Source: Planctomycetota bacterium (lineage in GTDB: Bacteria > Planctomycetota > J058 > JAJDCQ01). Taken from it: a stretch of DNA of 64,000 nucleotides. The notes below the pieces were generated by a model. The model was not told the origin of the DNA. It saw only the letters and a program-made list of their open reading frames with translations, and did not search any database. This document shows, piece by piece, positions 50,369-59,979 of this stretch. The position numbers and the translations under genes were made by a program. Position 1 is the first letter of the stretch. Every line of letters starts with the position of its first letter. The DNA lies in assembly GCA_029260755.1 (NCBI GenBank), contig JAJDCQ010000059.1, positions 24,084 through 88,083 of the forward strand, written 5' to 3'.

Positions 50369-52441
50369 CTAGCCCTCGCCTCCGTCGGTCTTCGGCTCCT
50401 CGGAAGGCGTCTCGTCCGGCGTCTCCGCCGGGGCCTCCGCAGGGGCCTCCGCCGGAGCCTCGTCCGGCGTCTCCGCCGGCACCTCTTCCGGCGTCTCGGT
50501 CGGAGCTTCGTCCGGCGTCTCCGCCGGAGCCTCGTCCGGCGTCTCTGCCGGAGCCTCGGCCTTCGCTTCGTCACCACCCTCGGCGGCAGCGTCACCACCC
50601 TCGGCGGCAGCGTCACCACCCTCGGCGGCAGCGTCGCCACCCTCGGCGGCAGCGTCACCACCCTCGGCGGCAGCGTCGCCACCTTCGGCAGCGGCCTCGC
50701 CACCCTCGCCGTCACCCTCGGTCTCGGCCGGCGGCTGCGGCACGGGCTTCGGCTGCGGCGGCATCGGCTCGGTGGCCGCACCGACCTCGGTGCCGTCGCC
50801 CGGAACGACCTGGCGCAGGCTGAGGCCGATCTTGCGCTCGTCGCGATCCACCTTGATGACCTTGACGTCGATCAGCTGGGTGGGCGCCACGAGGTCCGCC
50901 GGGTTGTCGATCTTGCTGTCGGCGAGCTCGGAGACGTGCAGCAGCCCCTCGAGATCGTCGCTGAGCTCCACGAAGACGCCGAAGTTGGCGATCTTCGTGA
51001 CGGTGCCGCGGACGGTCATGCCGACCTGGAAGTTCTCGGGGATCGACGACTCCCAGGGATCTTCGCTGAGCTGCTTGAGGCCGAGCGCGACGCGCTTCTT
51101 GTCCTGGTCGACGCTGAGGACGATCGCCTTGATCTTGTCGCCCTTCTTGAGGACCTCGGACGGGTGCATGATCTTCTTGGTCCAGGAGAGGTCGGTGACG
51201 TGCAGCAGGCCGTCGACGCCCTCCTCGATCTCAACGAACGCACCGTAGTTGGTCATGTTGCGGACGACACCCTCGATCTCGGTTCCCGGGGGATACTTCC
51301 GCTCGACGTGGGTCCACGGATCCGGCTCGGTCTGCTTCATCCCGAGCGAGATCTCCTGCTTGTCGCGGTTGATGTCGAGGATCACGACCTCGACCTCTTC
51401 GCCGACCCCGACCACCTCGCTCGGGTGGTTGACGCGCTTGGTCCACGACATCTCCGAGACGTGGACGAGGCCCTCGACGCCGTCCTCCAGCTTCACGAAC
51501 GCGCCGTAGCTGACGAGCGAGACGACCTTGCCCGTGTGGCGGCTGCCGATCGGGTAGCGGTCCAGGACGCTCTTCCAGGGGCTGTCGGTGAGCTGCTTGA
51601 GCCCGAGGCTGATCCGCTCGCTCTGGCGATCGATCTTGAGCACCTTCACGCGGACCATCTGGCCGACCTGAACGACCTCGCTCGGGTGGCCGACGCGGCC
51701 CCACGAGAGGTCGGTGATGTGGAGGAGGCCGTCGATGCCGCCGAGGTCGACGAACGCGCCGAAGTCGGCCAGGTTCTTGACCTGACCCTCGACGACGTCG
51801 CCCTCCATCAAGCGCTCGAAGAGCTCCTTCTTCATCTGGTCGCGCTGCTCCTCGAGGAGCTTGCGGCGACTGATGACGATGTTCATCCGGCCTTCGTCGA
51901 TCTTGATGATCTTCGCTTCGATCTCGCGGCCGAGCCAATCGGTCACGTCGGGGACGCGACGGATGTCGATCTGACTGGCCGGCAGGAAGACGGGGACGCC
52001 GATGTCGACGAGCAGCCCGCCCTTGATCTTGCGCGCGACGCGGCCCTTGACGACGTCGCCCTTCTGGTAGGTCGAGATCACGCGCTCCCAACCGCGGATG
52101 CGGTCGGCGCGACGCTTCGAGAGCTGGATCATGCCGCTCTCGTCTTCGACGCTCTCGAGGAGGACCTCGACCTCGTCGCCGATGTCGACCTCGTTCTTGT
52201 TGTGCCAGTGCTCGATCGGGACGATGCCCTCGGACTTGTAGCCGACATCGACGATCACGTCGTCGCCGACGATGTTGAGGACGCGACCGGTGACGATCTT
52301 GTCGGCCTCGAAGTCCTTGATCGTGTTCTCGTACTTCTCGGCGAGAGCTTCCTCGGTGACGCCACCGAGCGCTTCCGCGAGCTTCTCGTCGAGCTCCTCA
52401 GTCGAGAGCCCGAGCTTCTTGACGATCTCGTTGGTAGCCAT
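50369..52441 (-). CDS. rpsA: 30S ribosomal protein S1 with acidic repeat tail
   Basis: 690 residues against about 550-580 usual. Six S1/OB domains begin near residues 48 ([20 protein letters not shown]), 130 ([20 protein letters not shown]), 215 ([20 protein letters not shown]), 300 ([20 protein letters not shown]), 387 ([20 protein letters not shown]) and 475 ([20 protein letters not shown]). The protein holds mRNA on the 30S subunit and aids initiation on structured or SD-poor mRNAs. The last 140 residues or so are low-complexity: a Pro-rich hinge, six copies of Ala-Ala-Ala-Glu-Gly-Gly-Asp and then repeats of Ala-Pro-Ala-Glu-Thr-Pro-Asp-Glu. It follows cmk by 41 bp, the classic cmk-rpsA pair. 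Confidence 0.96.
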   Translation of the reverse strand: MATNEIVKKLGLSTEELDEKLAEALGGVTEEALAEKYENTIKDFEADKIVTGRVLNIVGDDVIVDVGYKSEGIVPIEHWHNKNEVDIGDEVEVLLESVEDESGMIQLSKRRADRIRGWERVISTYQKGDVVKGRVARKIKGGLLVDIGVPVFLPASQIDIRRVPDVTDWLGREIEAKIIKIDEGRMNIVISRRKLLEEQRDQMKKELFERLMEGDVVEGQVKNLADFGAFVDLGGIDGLLHITDLSWGRVGHPSEVVQVGQMVRVKVLKIDRQSERISLGLKQLTDSPWKSVLDRYPIGSRHTGKVVSLVSYGAFVKLEDGVEGLVHVSEMSWTKRVNHPSEVVGVGEEVEVVILDINRDKQEISLGMKQTEPDPWTHVERKYPPGTEIEGVVRNMTNYGAFVEIEEGVDGLLHVTDLSWTKKIMHPSEVLKKGDKIKAIVLSVDQDKKRVALGLKQLSEDPWESSIPENFQVGMTVRGTVTKIANFGVFVELSDDLEGLLHVSELADSKIDNPADLVAPTQLIDVKVIKVDRDERKIGLSLRQVVPGDGTEVGAATEPMPPQPKPVPQPPAETEGDGEGGEAAAEGGDAAAEGGDAAAEGGDAAAEGGDAAAEGGDAAAEGGDEAKAEAPAETPDEAPAETPDEAPTETPEEVPAETPDEAPAEAPAEAPAETPDETPSEEPKTDGGEG
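50571..50696. repeat. 21-bp tandem repeat inside rpsA
   Basis: Six head-to-tail 21-bp units (type TCACCACCCTCGGCGGCAGC plus G), five nearly identical and one diverged, encode the heptapeptide AAAEGGD on the minus strand. The near identity at DNA level points to recent slippage, and copy number may vary between strains. Confidence 0.9.
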
Positions 52442-52482
52442 TCTAGAGGTGAAGTCCTTCTAACGACTGGTTCGATGCTCGA

Positions 52483-53226
52483 TCAGGCTTCGTGGCCGTT
52501 CCGGGCGGCGCCGTCCGCAAGTGCGTCGCGGACGATCTTCTCCACTCGATCGAGCACGTCTTCGACCGACGAGTCGGTCGTATCCACGATGATGGCGTCC
52601 TCCGCGGATCGAAGGGGCGCGATGGTTCGCTCCCGGTCACGGCGATCCCGCTCTTCGATCTCCCGTCGGACGGCCTCTACCTCGGCGCTCGGACTCCCGG
52701 ACGCCGATCCGTTCTGCTTCTCCGCTCCCGAGCCTCCGTCGGCCAGGTGGCGCTGGTCGACCCGCCGCTTCGCCCGCTCTCCGGGGTCGGCGTCGAGGTA
52801 GACCTTCACCGGCGCGTCCGGGAACACCACCGTTCCCATGTCGCGCCCCTCGCAGACGATCGGGCCGCCGTGGGCTCCGACCTCCCGCTGCTTCCGGGAG
52901 AGCTCGGCCCGCACGGCATGTTTGGTCGCGACCTGGCTGACGTTTCGGTCGACCTCGGGGTCGCGGATCTCCGCGCTGACGTCCTCGCCGTCGAGGAGAA
53001 TCCGAGCCTTCCCGTCCTCGTCCTCGACCTGCGCTATGCGAAGGCGTCGGACGAGCTCGGCGAGGCCGGCCTCATCGTCGAGGTCCACCCCGGCACGCAT
53101 GGCACCCAGAGTCGCTGCTCGGTACATCGCTCCTGTATCCAGGTAGCGAAACCCGAGGCGGCTCGCGAGAGCCTTGGCCACAGTGGACTTTCCGGCCCCA
53201 GCGGGACCGTCGATGGCGACGATCAT
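52483..53226 (-). CDS. cmk: Cytidylate kinase
   Basis: 247 residues. P-loop GPAGAGKST (7-15) in IVAIDGPAGAGKSTVAKALA, then FRYLDTGAMYRAATL with the CMP-binding region, GRDMGTVVFPDAPVKVYLDA and the LID segment RAKRRVDQR. It phosphorylates CMP and dCMP. The insert GGSGAEKQNGSASGSPSAE (about 170-190) replaces the short loop usually found after the LID. Start ATG gives the canonical N-terminus, and a good promoter lies 16 nt upstream. It is followed by rpsA, an arrangement shared across bacteria. Confidence 0.95.
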   Translation of the reverse strand: MIVAIDGPAGAGKSTVAKALASRLGFRYLDTGAMYRAATLGAMRAGVDLDDEAGLAELVRRLRIAQVEDEDGKARILLDGEDVSAEIRDPEVDRNVSQVATKHAVRAELSRKQREVGAHGGPIVCEGRDMGTVVFPDAPVKVYLDADPGERAKRRVDQRHLADGGSGAEKQNGSASGSPSAEVEAVRREIEERDRRDRERTIAPLRSAEDAIIVDTTDSSVEDVLDRVEKIVRDALADGAARNGHEA

Positions 53227-53241
53227 GACGCAGAGCCGCGG

Positions 53242-53270
53242 ACTATAGCAGACGCCCAGATGGGCCACAA
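53242..53270 (-). promoter_or_regulatory. Putative promoter of the cmk-rpsA operon
   Basis: On the minus strand TTGTGG (3/6, 53265-53270), exactly 17-bp spacer, TGC-TATAGT (5/6 with extended TGN, 53242-53247). The cmk ATG is 15 nt after the -10, giving a leader of about 8 nt. The best -10 in the window. Confidence 0.6.
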
Positions 53271-53313
53271 GTGCTTTCGGGCGCTGTGGCTTGGGGCGTT
53301 ACGGCCGCTCCGA

Positions 53314-56300
53314 TCAGCGTCCGGCGAGCCGGGTCACGGCCCAGAGATGCTCGAGGTAGTGCGGCGTCTTCTGGTCGACCGCCTTCTGGTAGGCGCGTCG
53401 CGAGCCGGCGAGATCGCCGTTCCTTTCCGCCCAGACACCTATGTAAGTGTAGGCTTCGCAGAGGGTCCCGCGCCGCCGGTTCGCCGGCTCGGCGGCCGCG
53501 GCGGCCACGACGTCGTCGGGGGTGAGCTCCCCGAGAAGGTGCCTCGCGATCGGGGCGGGCCATCGCGGCATCCCCGCGATCTGGCCGAGCGGGGGCACGT
53601 AGCCGAACAGCGCCGCGAGCCAGAGCGCCGCGTGCGGCTGACCGAGCTTCAGGGCGTGGGTCAGGTCGCGCTGCGCCCGGCTGGCGTTGTCGTGGGCCGC
53701 GACGATCACGCCGCTCGCGAGATAGACCCGCCCGTCGCGCGGCGAGTGCTCGATCGCGGCGTCGAGCTCGGCGACCGCGGCGGCGACGTCGCCGGCCCGG
53801 TGGAGACACATCGCCCGGTCGAGGCGGAGCCTGACCTCCTCGGGCCGGAGCTCGATCGCGCGCGCGAGGTCGGCCGCCGCCCCCGCGTGGTTCCCCGCGA
53901 CCCGGCGCACGTGGGCGCGCGCCTGCCACGCCTCGGACACGTGGGGGCCCGCCTCGAGGGCGCGCTCGATGGCAGCCTCTCCCCGCGCGGTGTCGCCCCC
54001 CATGACGAGGCAGGCGCCGAGCCATTGGAGCGCCGAGGCGTTGATCGGGTCGAGCTGCAGGGCGCGCTCGAGGTCGGCGAGGGCGCCCTCGATCTGCCCG
54101 GCGTGGAAGTGGGCCTCCCCGCGCAGGGCGAGGGTCGCGACGTCGTTCGGCTCACGGGCGAGCGCGGCGGTGAGGTCTTCGATCGCGCCGGCCGTGTCGC
54201 CCGATCGACCGCGGAAGGCGGCCCGCATTCGTAGCGCTCGGACGTCCTTGCGATCGAGCCGGACGGCCGCGTCGAAGTCCTCGCGAGCCAGGTCGTGCTC
54301 GCCGCGAGCCTGGCGAATCTGCCCCCGGAGGGTGTGCGGCTCGCTCCGGTCCGGCGAGAGCTGCACGGCGCGGTCGACATCGGCGAGCGCCTCGTCGAGC
54401 CTGCCCGCCCGCCAGAGAATCCGCGCCCGCGCGCCCCGGATGGCGGCGCTCTCCGGGGCGAGCTCGAGGGCGCGATCGAGGTCGGCGAGGGCGCCCGCGA
54501 CGTCGCCTCGTGCCACGAGGTACGGCGCCCGCGCGAGGAGCGCGTCGGCGTCGTCGCCGTCCGGCAGCGCGAGCTCGTCGCCGTGACGCTCGAGCCAGCG
54601 TCCGACCCGCTCCACGAACTCGCTCGAGTGGCGCTGGGTGGCGCCGACGTTCGCGAGGATCCCGCGCGCCTCGGCCGTCCCGATCGAGGCGAGGGCGATC
54701 CCGGCGCGCGAGGCGCGGATCGCGTCGGACTCGGCGAACACGTGCCGCTCGAGCGCCCCGGTCGCATCGGCGGCGCGCGGCCCGAGGCGGGCGAGCGCGT
54801 CGCTGCACAGCGCCGCGAGATTGCGCTCGGAGCGCGAGAGGGCGGCGGCGTGGGCGTCGCGGACGATGGCGGCGAAGTGCGGGACGCGCTCGCCGCGGGC
54901 GCGGGCCGCCGCGACGACCCGGCGCGAGGCGTTCTCGATCGTCGCGCGCTCGCGCGGGGTGCGCCGATCGAGGTGTGAGCCGGCCGCGCGGAGGGCGTCG
55001 ATCGCGTGCTCGAGCTCCGCGGCGTCGAGCGGGTCGCCGCCATCGCCCGTTCCGGCGGCCTCGCTCCGGAGGGCGCGCCGGTAGACCCCGCGTCTGATCG
55101 TCCAGAGCCGGTCCGTGATCTGATCGAGGTGCGCGGCGAGGCGCGTCGCCGTCTCCGGGTCGTGGAGCGCGGCGATCTCGTCGACCGCCCGCTCGTAGCC
55201 GCCGGAGTCGAGCTCGATCTCGCCCGACCGGACCCGCGCGACGATCCCGTCGAGCGCCTGCTGCTCCGCGACGAGGGCGTCCTGCTCGGCGGCGATCGCC
55301 TCGTCGCGCTCGGCCGCGAGACGCGAGACCTCCTCGCGGGCCTCCGCGCCGCGGCGCCACAGGGTCACGCCGACGGCCACGCCGCCGGCCGTCACCGCGA
55401 GCAGGCCGCCGAGCGCGATCGCGAGGGCGCGGTTGCGCCTGGCCCAGCGCCGGATCCGCTCGCCCCGGCCGGGCGGTCGGGCGAGGATCGCGTCGCCGTC
55501 GCGGAACCGCTCGAGCTCCTCGGCGAGCGCGCGGGCGGTGCCGTAGCGGGCGTCGGGCGCCTTCTCCAGGCAGCGGTGGACGATCGTCTCGAGGTCGGCG
55601 TTGATCCGCGCGTCGATCGATCGGAGCGCCTGGGGCTCCTCGATGAGCACTCGCCGGAGCAGCTCGGGGTAGGACCTCCCGGTGAAGGGTGGGCGGCCGG
55701 CGAGCGCTCGGTAGAGGAGGGCGCCGAGGCCGTAGACGTCGGTCGCCGGGCCCTGCTCGCCGCGATCACCGTCGGCCTGCTCGGGCGCCATGTAGGAGGG
55801 CGTGCCGATGATCTGACCGGTCGCGGTCAGGCCCTGAGTGGCGGAGACGTCGCGGGCGAGGCCGAAGTCGGTCAGGCGCGGACGACCCTCGCCGTCGATC
55901 AGCACGTTCTCGGGCTTCACGTCGCGGTGGATCACGCCGGCCTCGTGGGCGTGGGCGAGGGCGAGGGCGAGCTCGCGCCCGAGCTCGGCGAGGCGGCGCG
56001 GCGGGACGCGCTCGCGCTTCAGGAGCGCCTCGAGCGTCTCGCCGTCGATGAAGTCCATCGCCAGGAAGGGCCGCCCGGAGGCGGGGTCTCGGCCGACCTC
56101 GTGGACGGCGACGATCGCGGGGTGATGGAGTCGCGCGATCGCGCGCCCCTCGCTCTCGAAGCGGGCGAGCGCGCGCTCGTCGACGCCGACCCGCAGGCAC
56201 TTCACCGCGACGTCGCGGCGGAGCTGCGGGTCGAAGGCGCGGTAGACGATGCCCATCCCGCCGCGGCCGAGCTCGCCCTGAATCACGTAGCGGCCGAGGC

Positions 56301-56640
56301 GTTGCGCGGCATCGGCGTCGCTCGCCGACGAGGCCGGGGCGGGCCGCGACTCGTGCCGCGTGACGAGCTGCGTGGCGTGCTGCGGGCTCGATGCGAACGG
56401 GGCCGACGGCGCCGTCGAGGCGGGCGGCAGCGCCTGGTCGGACGCGCGAGGCGGCGACGCGGCCCGGGATAGCAGGCCGAGCTCCTCGACGACGGAGATC
56501 AGGCTCACGAGGGCCGGCCCGCCGCGACGCCGCTGCTCGTTCAGGCAGGCGTCGAGCTGCGCGGGGGAGAGCCGACCACCGGCGCGGAGCTGATCGACGA
56601 GGCGGCGGTCGGCCGCGGCGCGTTCGTCGAAGCCGTTCAC
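53314..56640 (-). CDS. Membrane Ser/Thr protein kinase with TPR-repeat extension, 1108 aa
   Basis: GTG start with GGGGGAC 6 nt upstream; the longer open frame upstream is antisense-like noise over the neighbouring kinase gene. Residues 1-60 form a small helical domain (VDQLRAGGRLSPAQLDACLN), often seen ahead of kinases in this group. Kinase at about 116-385: GRGGMG (125-130), Lys147, HRDVKPEN (238-245), DFG (258-260), APEQ (285-288). One membrane helix at 405-428, a coiled coil (about 430-480), then a helical region and, from about 740, eight or more TPR units (e.g. ALADLDRALELAPESAAIRG). A cytoplasmic kinase linked to an external protein-interaction superhelix. Follows the next kinase gene by 53 bp, so both are probably one transcript. 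Confidence 0.93.
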   Translation of the reverse strand: MNGFDERAAADRRLVDQLRAGGRLSPAQLDACLNEQRRRGGPALVSLISVVEELGLLSRAASPPRASDQALPPASTAPSAPFASSPQHATQLVTRHESRPAPASSASDADAAQRLGRYVIQGELGRGGMGIVYRAFDPQLRRDVAVKCLRVGVDERALARFESEGRAIARLHHPAIVAVHEVGRDPASGRPFLAMDFIDGETLEALLKRERVPPRRLAELGRELALALAHAHEAGVIHRDVKPENVLIDGEGRPRLTDFGLARDVSATQGLTATGQIIGTPSYMAPEQADGDRGEQGPATDVYGLGALLYRALAGRPPFTGRSYPELLRRVLIEEPQALRSIDARINADLETIVHRCLEKAPDARYGTARALAEELERFRDGDAILARPPGRGERIRRWARRNRALAIALGGLLAVTAGGVAVGVTLWRRGAEAREEVSRLAAERDEAIAAEQDALVAEQQALDGIVARVRSGEIELDSGGYERAVDEIAALHDPETATRLAAHLDQITDRLWTIRRGVYRRALRSEAAGTGDGGDPLDAAELEHAIDALRAAGSHLDRRTPRERATIENASRRVVAAARARGERVPHFAAIVRDAHAAALSRSERNLAALCSDALARLGPRAADATGALERHVFAESDAIRASRAGIALASIGTAEARGILANVGATQRHSSEFVERVGRWLERHGDELALPDGDDADALLARAPYLVARGDVAGALADLDRALELAPESAAIRGARARILWRAGRLDEALADVDRAVQLSPDRSEPHTLRGQIRQARGEHDLAREDFDAAVRLDRKDVRALRMRAAFRGRSGDTAGAIEDLTAALAREPNDVATLALRGEAHFHAGQIEGALADLERALQLDPINASALQWLGACLVMGGDTARGEAAIERALEAGPHVSEAWQARAHVRRVAGNHAGAAADLARAIELRPEEVRLRLDRAMCLHRAGDVAAAVAELDAAIEHSPRDGRVYLASGVIVAAHDNASRAQRDLTHALKLGQPHAALWLAALFGYVPPLGQIAGMPRWPAPIARHLLGELTPDDVVAAAAAEPANRRRGTLCEAYTYIGVWAERNGDLAGSRRAYQKAVDQKTPHYLEHLWAVTRLAGR

Positions 56641-56693
56641 TCGGACGTCCCCCACCGCACGCCGGCCTGACCCCCTCGCGGAGAGGCGAGCCC

Positions 56694-59600
56694 CTACTTG
56701 CTCGCGCGCTTCACGACGAGGAGGCTGACGGCGACGTCGCCCGCGACCCGGAGCTGGAAGTCGCCGGCCCATCCCTCGACCTGAGCCTTGAAGCTGGTCG
56801 TCCGGCGGCTGCCGATGCCGACCTGGATGATCGTCGTCTTGTTCTGCCCGCCGCCCGGCCCGCGCGCCCAGGTCATGCCAAAGGTGCTCGGCTTGTCCTT
56901 CCGGAGGGTGACCTTGCGGACGGCCGGGATGTTCCAGCTCTTGTGCTGGCGCGCCAGGATCTGGTCGAGGACGGCCACGTCGAGGTCGGGCCGGACGACG
57001 CCGCCCCAGTTGCCGAGGAGGAGGACGTGGCCGCGGGCGAGGCGGACCGAGATGAAGGGCAGCACGGCCGAGGGCAGATCGAGGACGGTGAACCGGAGCT
57101 CGAGCCCCAGGCACTTGTCGGCGCCCTTGATCGTGATCGCGGGAGTGGCCGCGATGCCCTCGGTGTCGGTCGGCGAGAACGGCCGGCGCAGGCCGACGCC
57201 GGGCTCGGACAGGTAGCGGCCGGGATCGTCGACGCCGAGGGCGCGCGGGGCGGCCGGGTCGTCGAGGACGAGGAGGACCTGGTCCTCGCGGATCAGCTTG
57301 GCGGCGAGCTTCGCGTTCTCGACGAGGTCGGCGAGGCGGGCCTTCTCGGGGCCGTCGCCGATGAGGGGGTGACTCTCGATCGCCTCGAGCTTCTCGACGT
57401 TGGCGAGGAGGGTGTCGTGCCACTCGACGCCGACGATGTCGATCCCGGCCCGGTGCGGGCGCAGGAGCGCCCGGCGGGCGTCGAGGACGCGGTCGAGCGG
57501 CTCGGTCGCGTCGGGTCCGATGACCGCCTCGATCGGGCCGCGGAGGACGTCGATCGGCGACGGATCGGTTCGAGGAGGCTCGTCGAACGCGCGGCGTCGC
57601 GCCTCGACGATCGCGTCGATCGCGCGCTCGACCCGGTCGGCCTGCCCGAGGACGGTCGGCAACCCGACCGCCCGGACGCGCGCCTGGCCGAGGAGGACCT
57701 CCGCGCCGGTCGGGTTGCCGCGGGTGAGCTCGGCGGCGGCGAGGAGGACGCGCATGCGCGCGTCGAACCGGACGGAGGTCGGCGGGTCCTCGAGGAGCGG
57801 CGTGATCGGTCCGATCGTCGCGAGGATCGCGACCCCGTCGGCGAGGCCGCCGCCGTCGGCGGCGGCGATCGCGGTCGCGAGGCCGGCCATGAGGGTCAGG
57901 CGGTCGTTGATTCGTCGCGAGCCGGGCCGGGGTGGATCCGCGTCGGAGCCGGGCACCGGGAGGATCGCGCGGATCAGCTCGGCGGCCTCGCGGAAGCGGC
58001 CCGCCTCGATCGCGTCGAGGGCGCGGCGCTGCTGCTCGTTCCAGGCGAGGAGCTCGGCCGACGGCGGCGGGGCCGTGTCGACCTCGGGGGTCGGGTCGGT
58101 GCCGGCGCCATCACCTCCATCGGTGGCGCCGCCGCCGGTCGTCGGCTCGCCGGCGACCGCGTCGGGGCTCGCGCCGCCGTCGGGGCCGGGACCGCCGTCG
58201 GGGCTCGTGACGCTTCCGCCGCCGGTGGCGCCGTCGTTGCCCGCGGTCGCCTCTCCGCCCTCGGGCGGCTCGGTCGTGCCGATCGGATCGGAGCCGACTC
58301 CGTTCGGAGCCTCGGACCCTCCCGTCGCCCCGCCCGTCGCCCCTTCGGCGCCGGCGACCGCGCCGCCGGCGCCGGCGACCGAGTCGGGGGAGCCCGCCCG
58401 CCGGAGCGCCTCGCTCACGCTCGGGCCGTCGGGGCCGGCGTCCGCGTCGAGGCCCGTCGCGACCTCGGTCTCGCCGCCGACGCGGCGCACGATCATCGCG
58501 AGGACGAGGAGCGCGGCGACCGCCCCGGCCATCGCCAGCAGACCGAAGAGCGGGCTCGCGAGGGCGCTCGACCGACCGGCGGAGACCTTCGGCACGTTCT
58601 TGGGCGGGATCTTCGCGGAGGCCCTCGTCGCCGGCGTCCGCCCGCTCGTCTTCACCCGTCGCCCCGAGCCGGCGCGGCCGCCGGACGAGTCGCTCGCGGC
58701 GACCGCCTTGAGGCCGCGCCCGCTGTCGCCCGGACGGCGAGCCCGGCCGCTCCCGTCCTTGCCCCGGCGTCCACTCTCCTCGCGACGCCGGCCGGAGCTC
58801 GCGGGATGCGAGGCGTCCCGGTCCTGCTCGGAGAGCGCGGCATCGCTCCCCGCGGGTGCCTCGCTCGGGTCGGGGGCGAGGAGCTCCTCGAGGCTGCGGA
58901 GGACGTCGTGGGCGGACCGGACGCGATCGTCCGGGTCGCGGCGGGTCATCCGGGCGACGAGCGCGTCGACCTCGCCCGAGAGGTCGGGGTCGACGGTCCG
59001 GACGCTCGGCACCTCCTCGGTGACCTTCTTCGTCAGGACGGCGAGGGCGAGGCTCCCGTCGTCGGGGTGGTCGGGGCGGAAGGGGATCTTCCCGGTGAGG
59101 CAACGGAAGAGGGTGACGCCGAGGGCGTAGATGTCGCAGCGGATGTCGAGGTCCTGGCTGCGCGCCTGCTCGGGCGCCATGTAGTACGGCGTGCCCATGA
59201 CCTGGCCGGCGACGGTGAGCGCCCCCTCGTTCGGATCGGTCCGCTTGGCGAGGCCCATGTCGGCGACCTTCGCGAGACCGTCGGACGTCAGCAGGATGTT
59301 CGCCGGCTTGATGTCGCGGTGGACCATCCCCCGGTCCTCGGCGAAGGCGAGGGCGCGGGCGACGTCGCGGGCGATCTCGAGGGCGCGCGCGAGGGGGAGC
59401 CTTCGCTCGCGGTCGAGGAGATCCTCGAGCGACCCGCCGGTGATGTACTCGGTCGAGAAGAAGTGGAAGCCCGCGTCGGTGCTGCTGTCGTAGATCTTGA
59501 CGACGTTCGGGTGCTGGAGCGCGCCGGCGGAGCGGGCCTCGCGATGGAAGCGCGCGACGATCTCGTCGTCATCGCTGAGGAACGGGGAGAGGACCTTGAG

Positions 59601-59789
59601 GGCGACGGTGCGGTCGAGGCTCGGCTGCAGCGCCCGATAGACGAACCCCATCCCGCCCTTGCCGATCCGCTTCTCGAGGACGAAGCCCCCGAGCTCCTTC
59701 GGAATCCGGACCGTCTGGGCGTCGTCCCGCGGGGGCGCGCCCGTCGCGGGCGAGTCCGAGAGCGACGATGATGATGTAGAAGCGCCCAT
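56694..59789 (-). CDS. Membrane Ser/Thr protein kinase with beta-rich outer domain, 1031 aa
   Basis: Kinase at about 36-300: IGKGGMG (42-48), Lys65, HRDIKPAN (157-164), APEQ (205-208). The metal motif is DMG (177-179) instead of DFG. A 110-residue Ser/Arg/Lys-rich basic linker (305-410) leads to one membrane helix (413-434) and a Gly/Asp/Pro-rich stretch (440-560). The outer part is helical to about 840 and beta-rich at the end (LGLELRFTVLDLPSAVLPF...VLLLGNWGG...FQLRVAGDVAVSLLVV). ATG start: a TACAAT -10 ends 7 nt before it, and another ATG 9 bp upstream lies inside that box and cannot be used. Signal and substrates unknown. Head of a two-kinase operon. Confidence 0.92.
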   Translation of the reverse strand: MGASTSSSSLSDSPATGAPPRDDAQTVRIPKELGGFVLEKRIGKGGMGFVYRALQPSLDRTVALKVLSPFLSDDDEIVARFHREARSAGALQHPNVVKIYDSSTDAGFHFFSTEYITGGSLEDLLDRERRLPLARALEIARDVARALAFAEDRGMVHRDIKPANILLTSDGLAKVADMGLAKRTDPNEGALTVAGQVMGTPYYMAPEQARSQDLDIRCDIYALGVTLFRCLTGKIPFRPDHPDDGSLALAVLTKKVTEEVPSVRTVDPDLSGEVDALVARMTRRDPDDRVRSAHDVLRSLEELLAPDPSEAPAGSDAALSEQDRDASHPASSGRRREESGRRGKDGSGRARRPGDSGRGLKAVAASDSSGGRAGSGRRVKTSGRTPATRASAKIPPKNVPKVSAGRSSALASPLFGLLAMAGAVAALLVLAMIVRRVGGETEVATGLDADAGPDGPSVSEALRRAGSPDSVAGAGGAVAGAEGATGGATGGSEAPNGVGSDPIGTTEPPEGGEATAGNDGATGGGSVTSPDGGPGPDGGASPDAVAGEPTTGGGATDGGDGAGTDPTPEVDTAPPPSAELLAWNEQQRRALDAIEAGRFREAAELIRAILPVPGSDADPPRPGSRRINDRLTLMAGLATAIAAADGGGLADGVAILATIGPITPLLEDPPTSVRFDARMRVLLAAAELTRGNPTGAEVLLGQARVRAVGLPTVLGQADRVERAIDAIVEARRRAFDEPPRTDPSPIDVLRGPIEAVIGPDATEPLDRVLDARRALLRPHRAGIDIVGVEWHDTLLANVEKLEAIESHPLIGDGPEKARLADLVENAKLAAKLIREDQVLLVLDDPAAPRALGVDDPGRYLSEPGVGLRRPFSPTDTEGIAATPAITIKGADKCLGLELRFTVLDLPSAVLPFISVRLARGHVLLLGNWGGVVRPDLDVAVLDQILARQHKSWNIPAVRKVTLRKDKPSTFGMTWARGPGGGQNKTTIIQVGIGSRRTTSFKAQVEGWAGDFQLRVAGDVAVSLLVVKRASK

Positions 59790-59796
59790 CCTACAC

Positions 59797-59826
59797 ATTG
59801 TAGTCGGCGGTCGATGGACGGTTCAA
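59797..59826 (-). promoter_or_regulatory. Putative promoter of the two-kinase operon
   Basis: On the minus strand TTGAAC (4-5/6, 59821-59826), 18-bp spacer, TACAAT (5/6, 59797-59802). The start codon's A is 8 nt after the -10, at the expected transcription start, so the mRNA is probably leaderless. Confidence 0.55.
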
Positions 59827-59979
59827 GGCCCATGACCGCTTTGGGCTTACGGCAGCATCGGGGGATCTTCGGTCGGACAGACCGAGCGTCGCCGGGTGGG
59901 GGAGGTCCCCGTGGCAGCCCCGGACCCTCCCAGGCTACTCTCGAAGCCAGCTCGACGAGCCAGACGCGAGGAGGCGATC

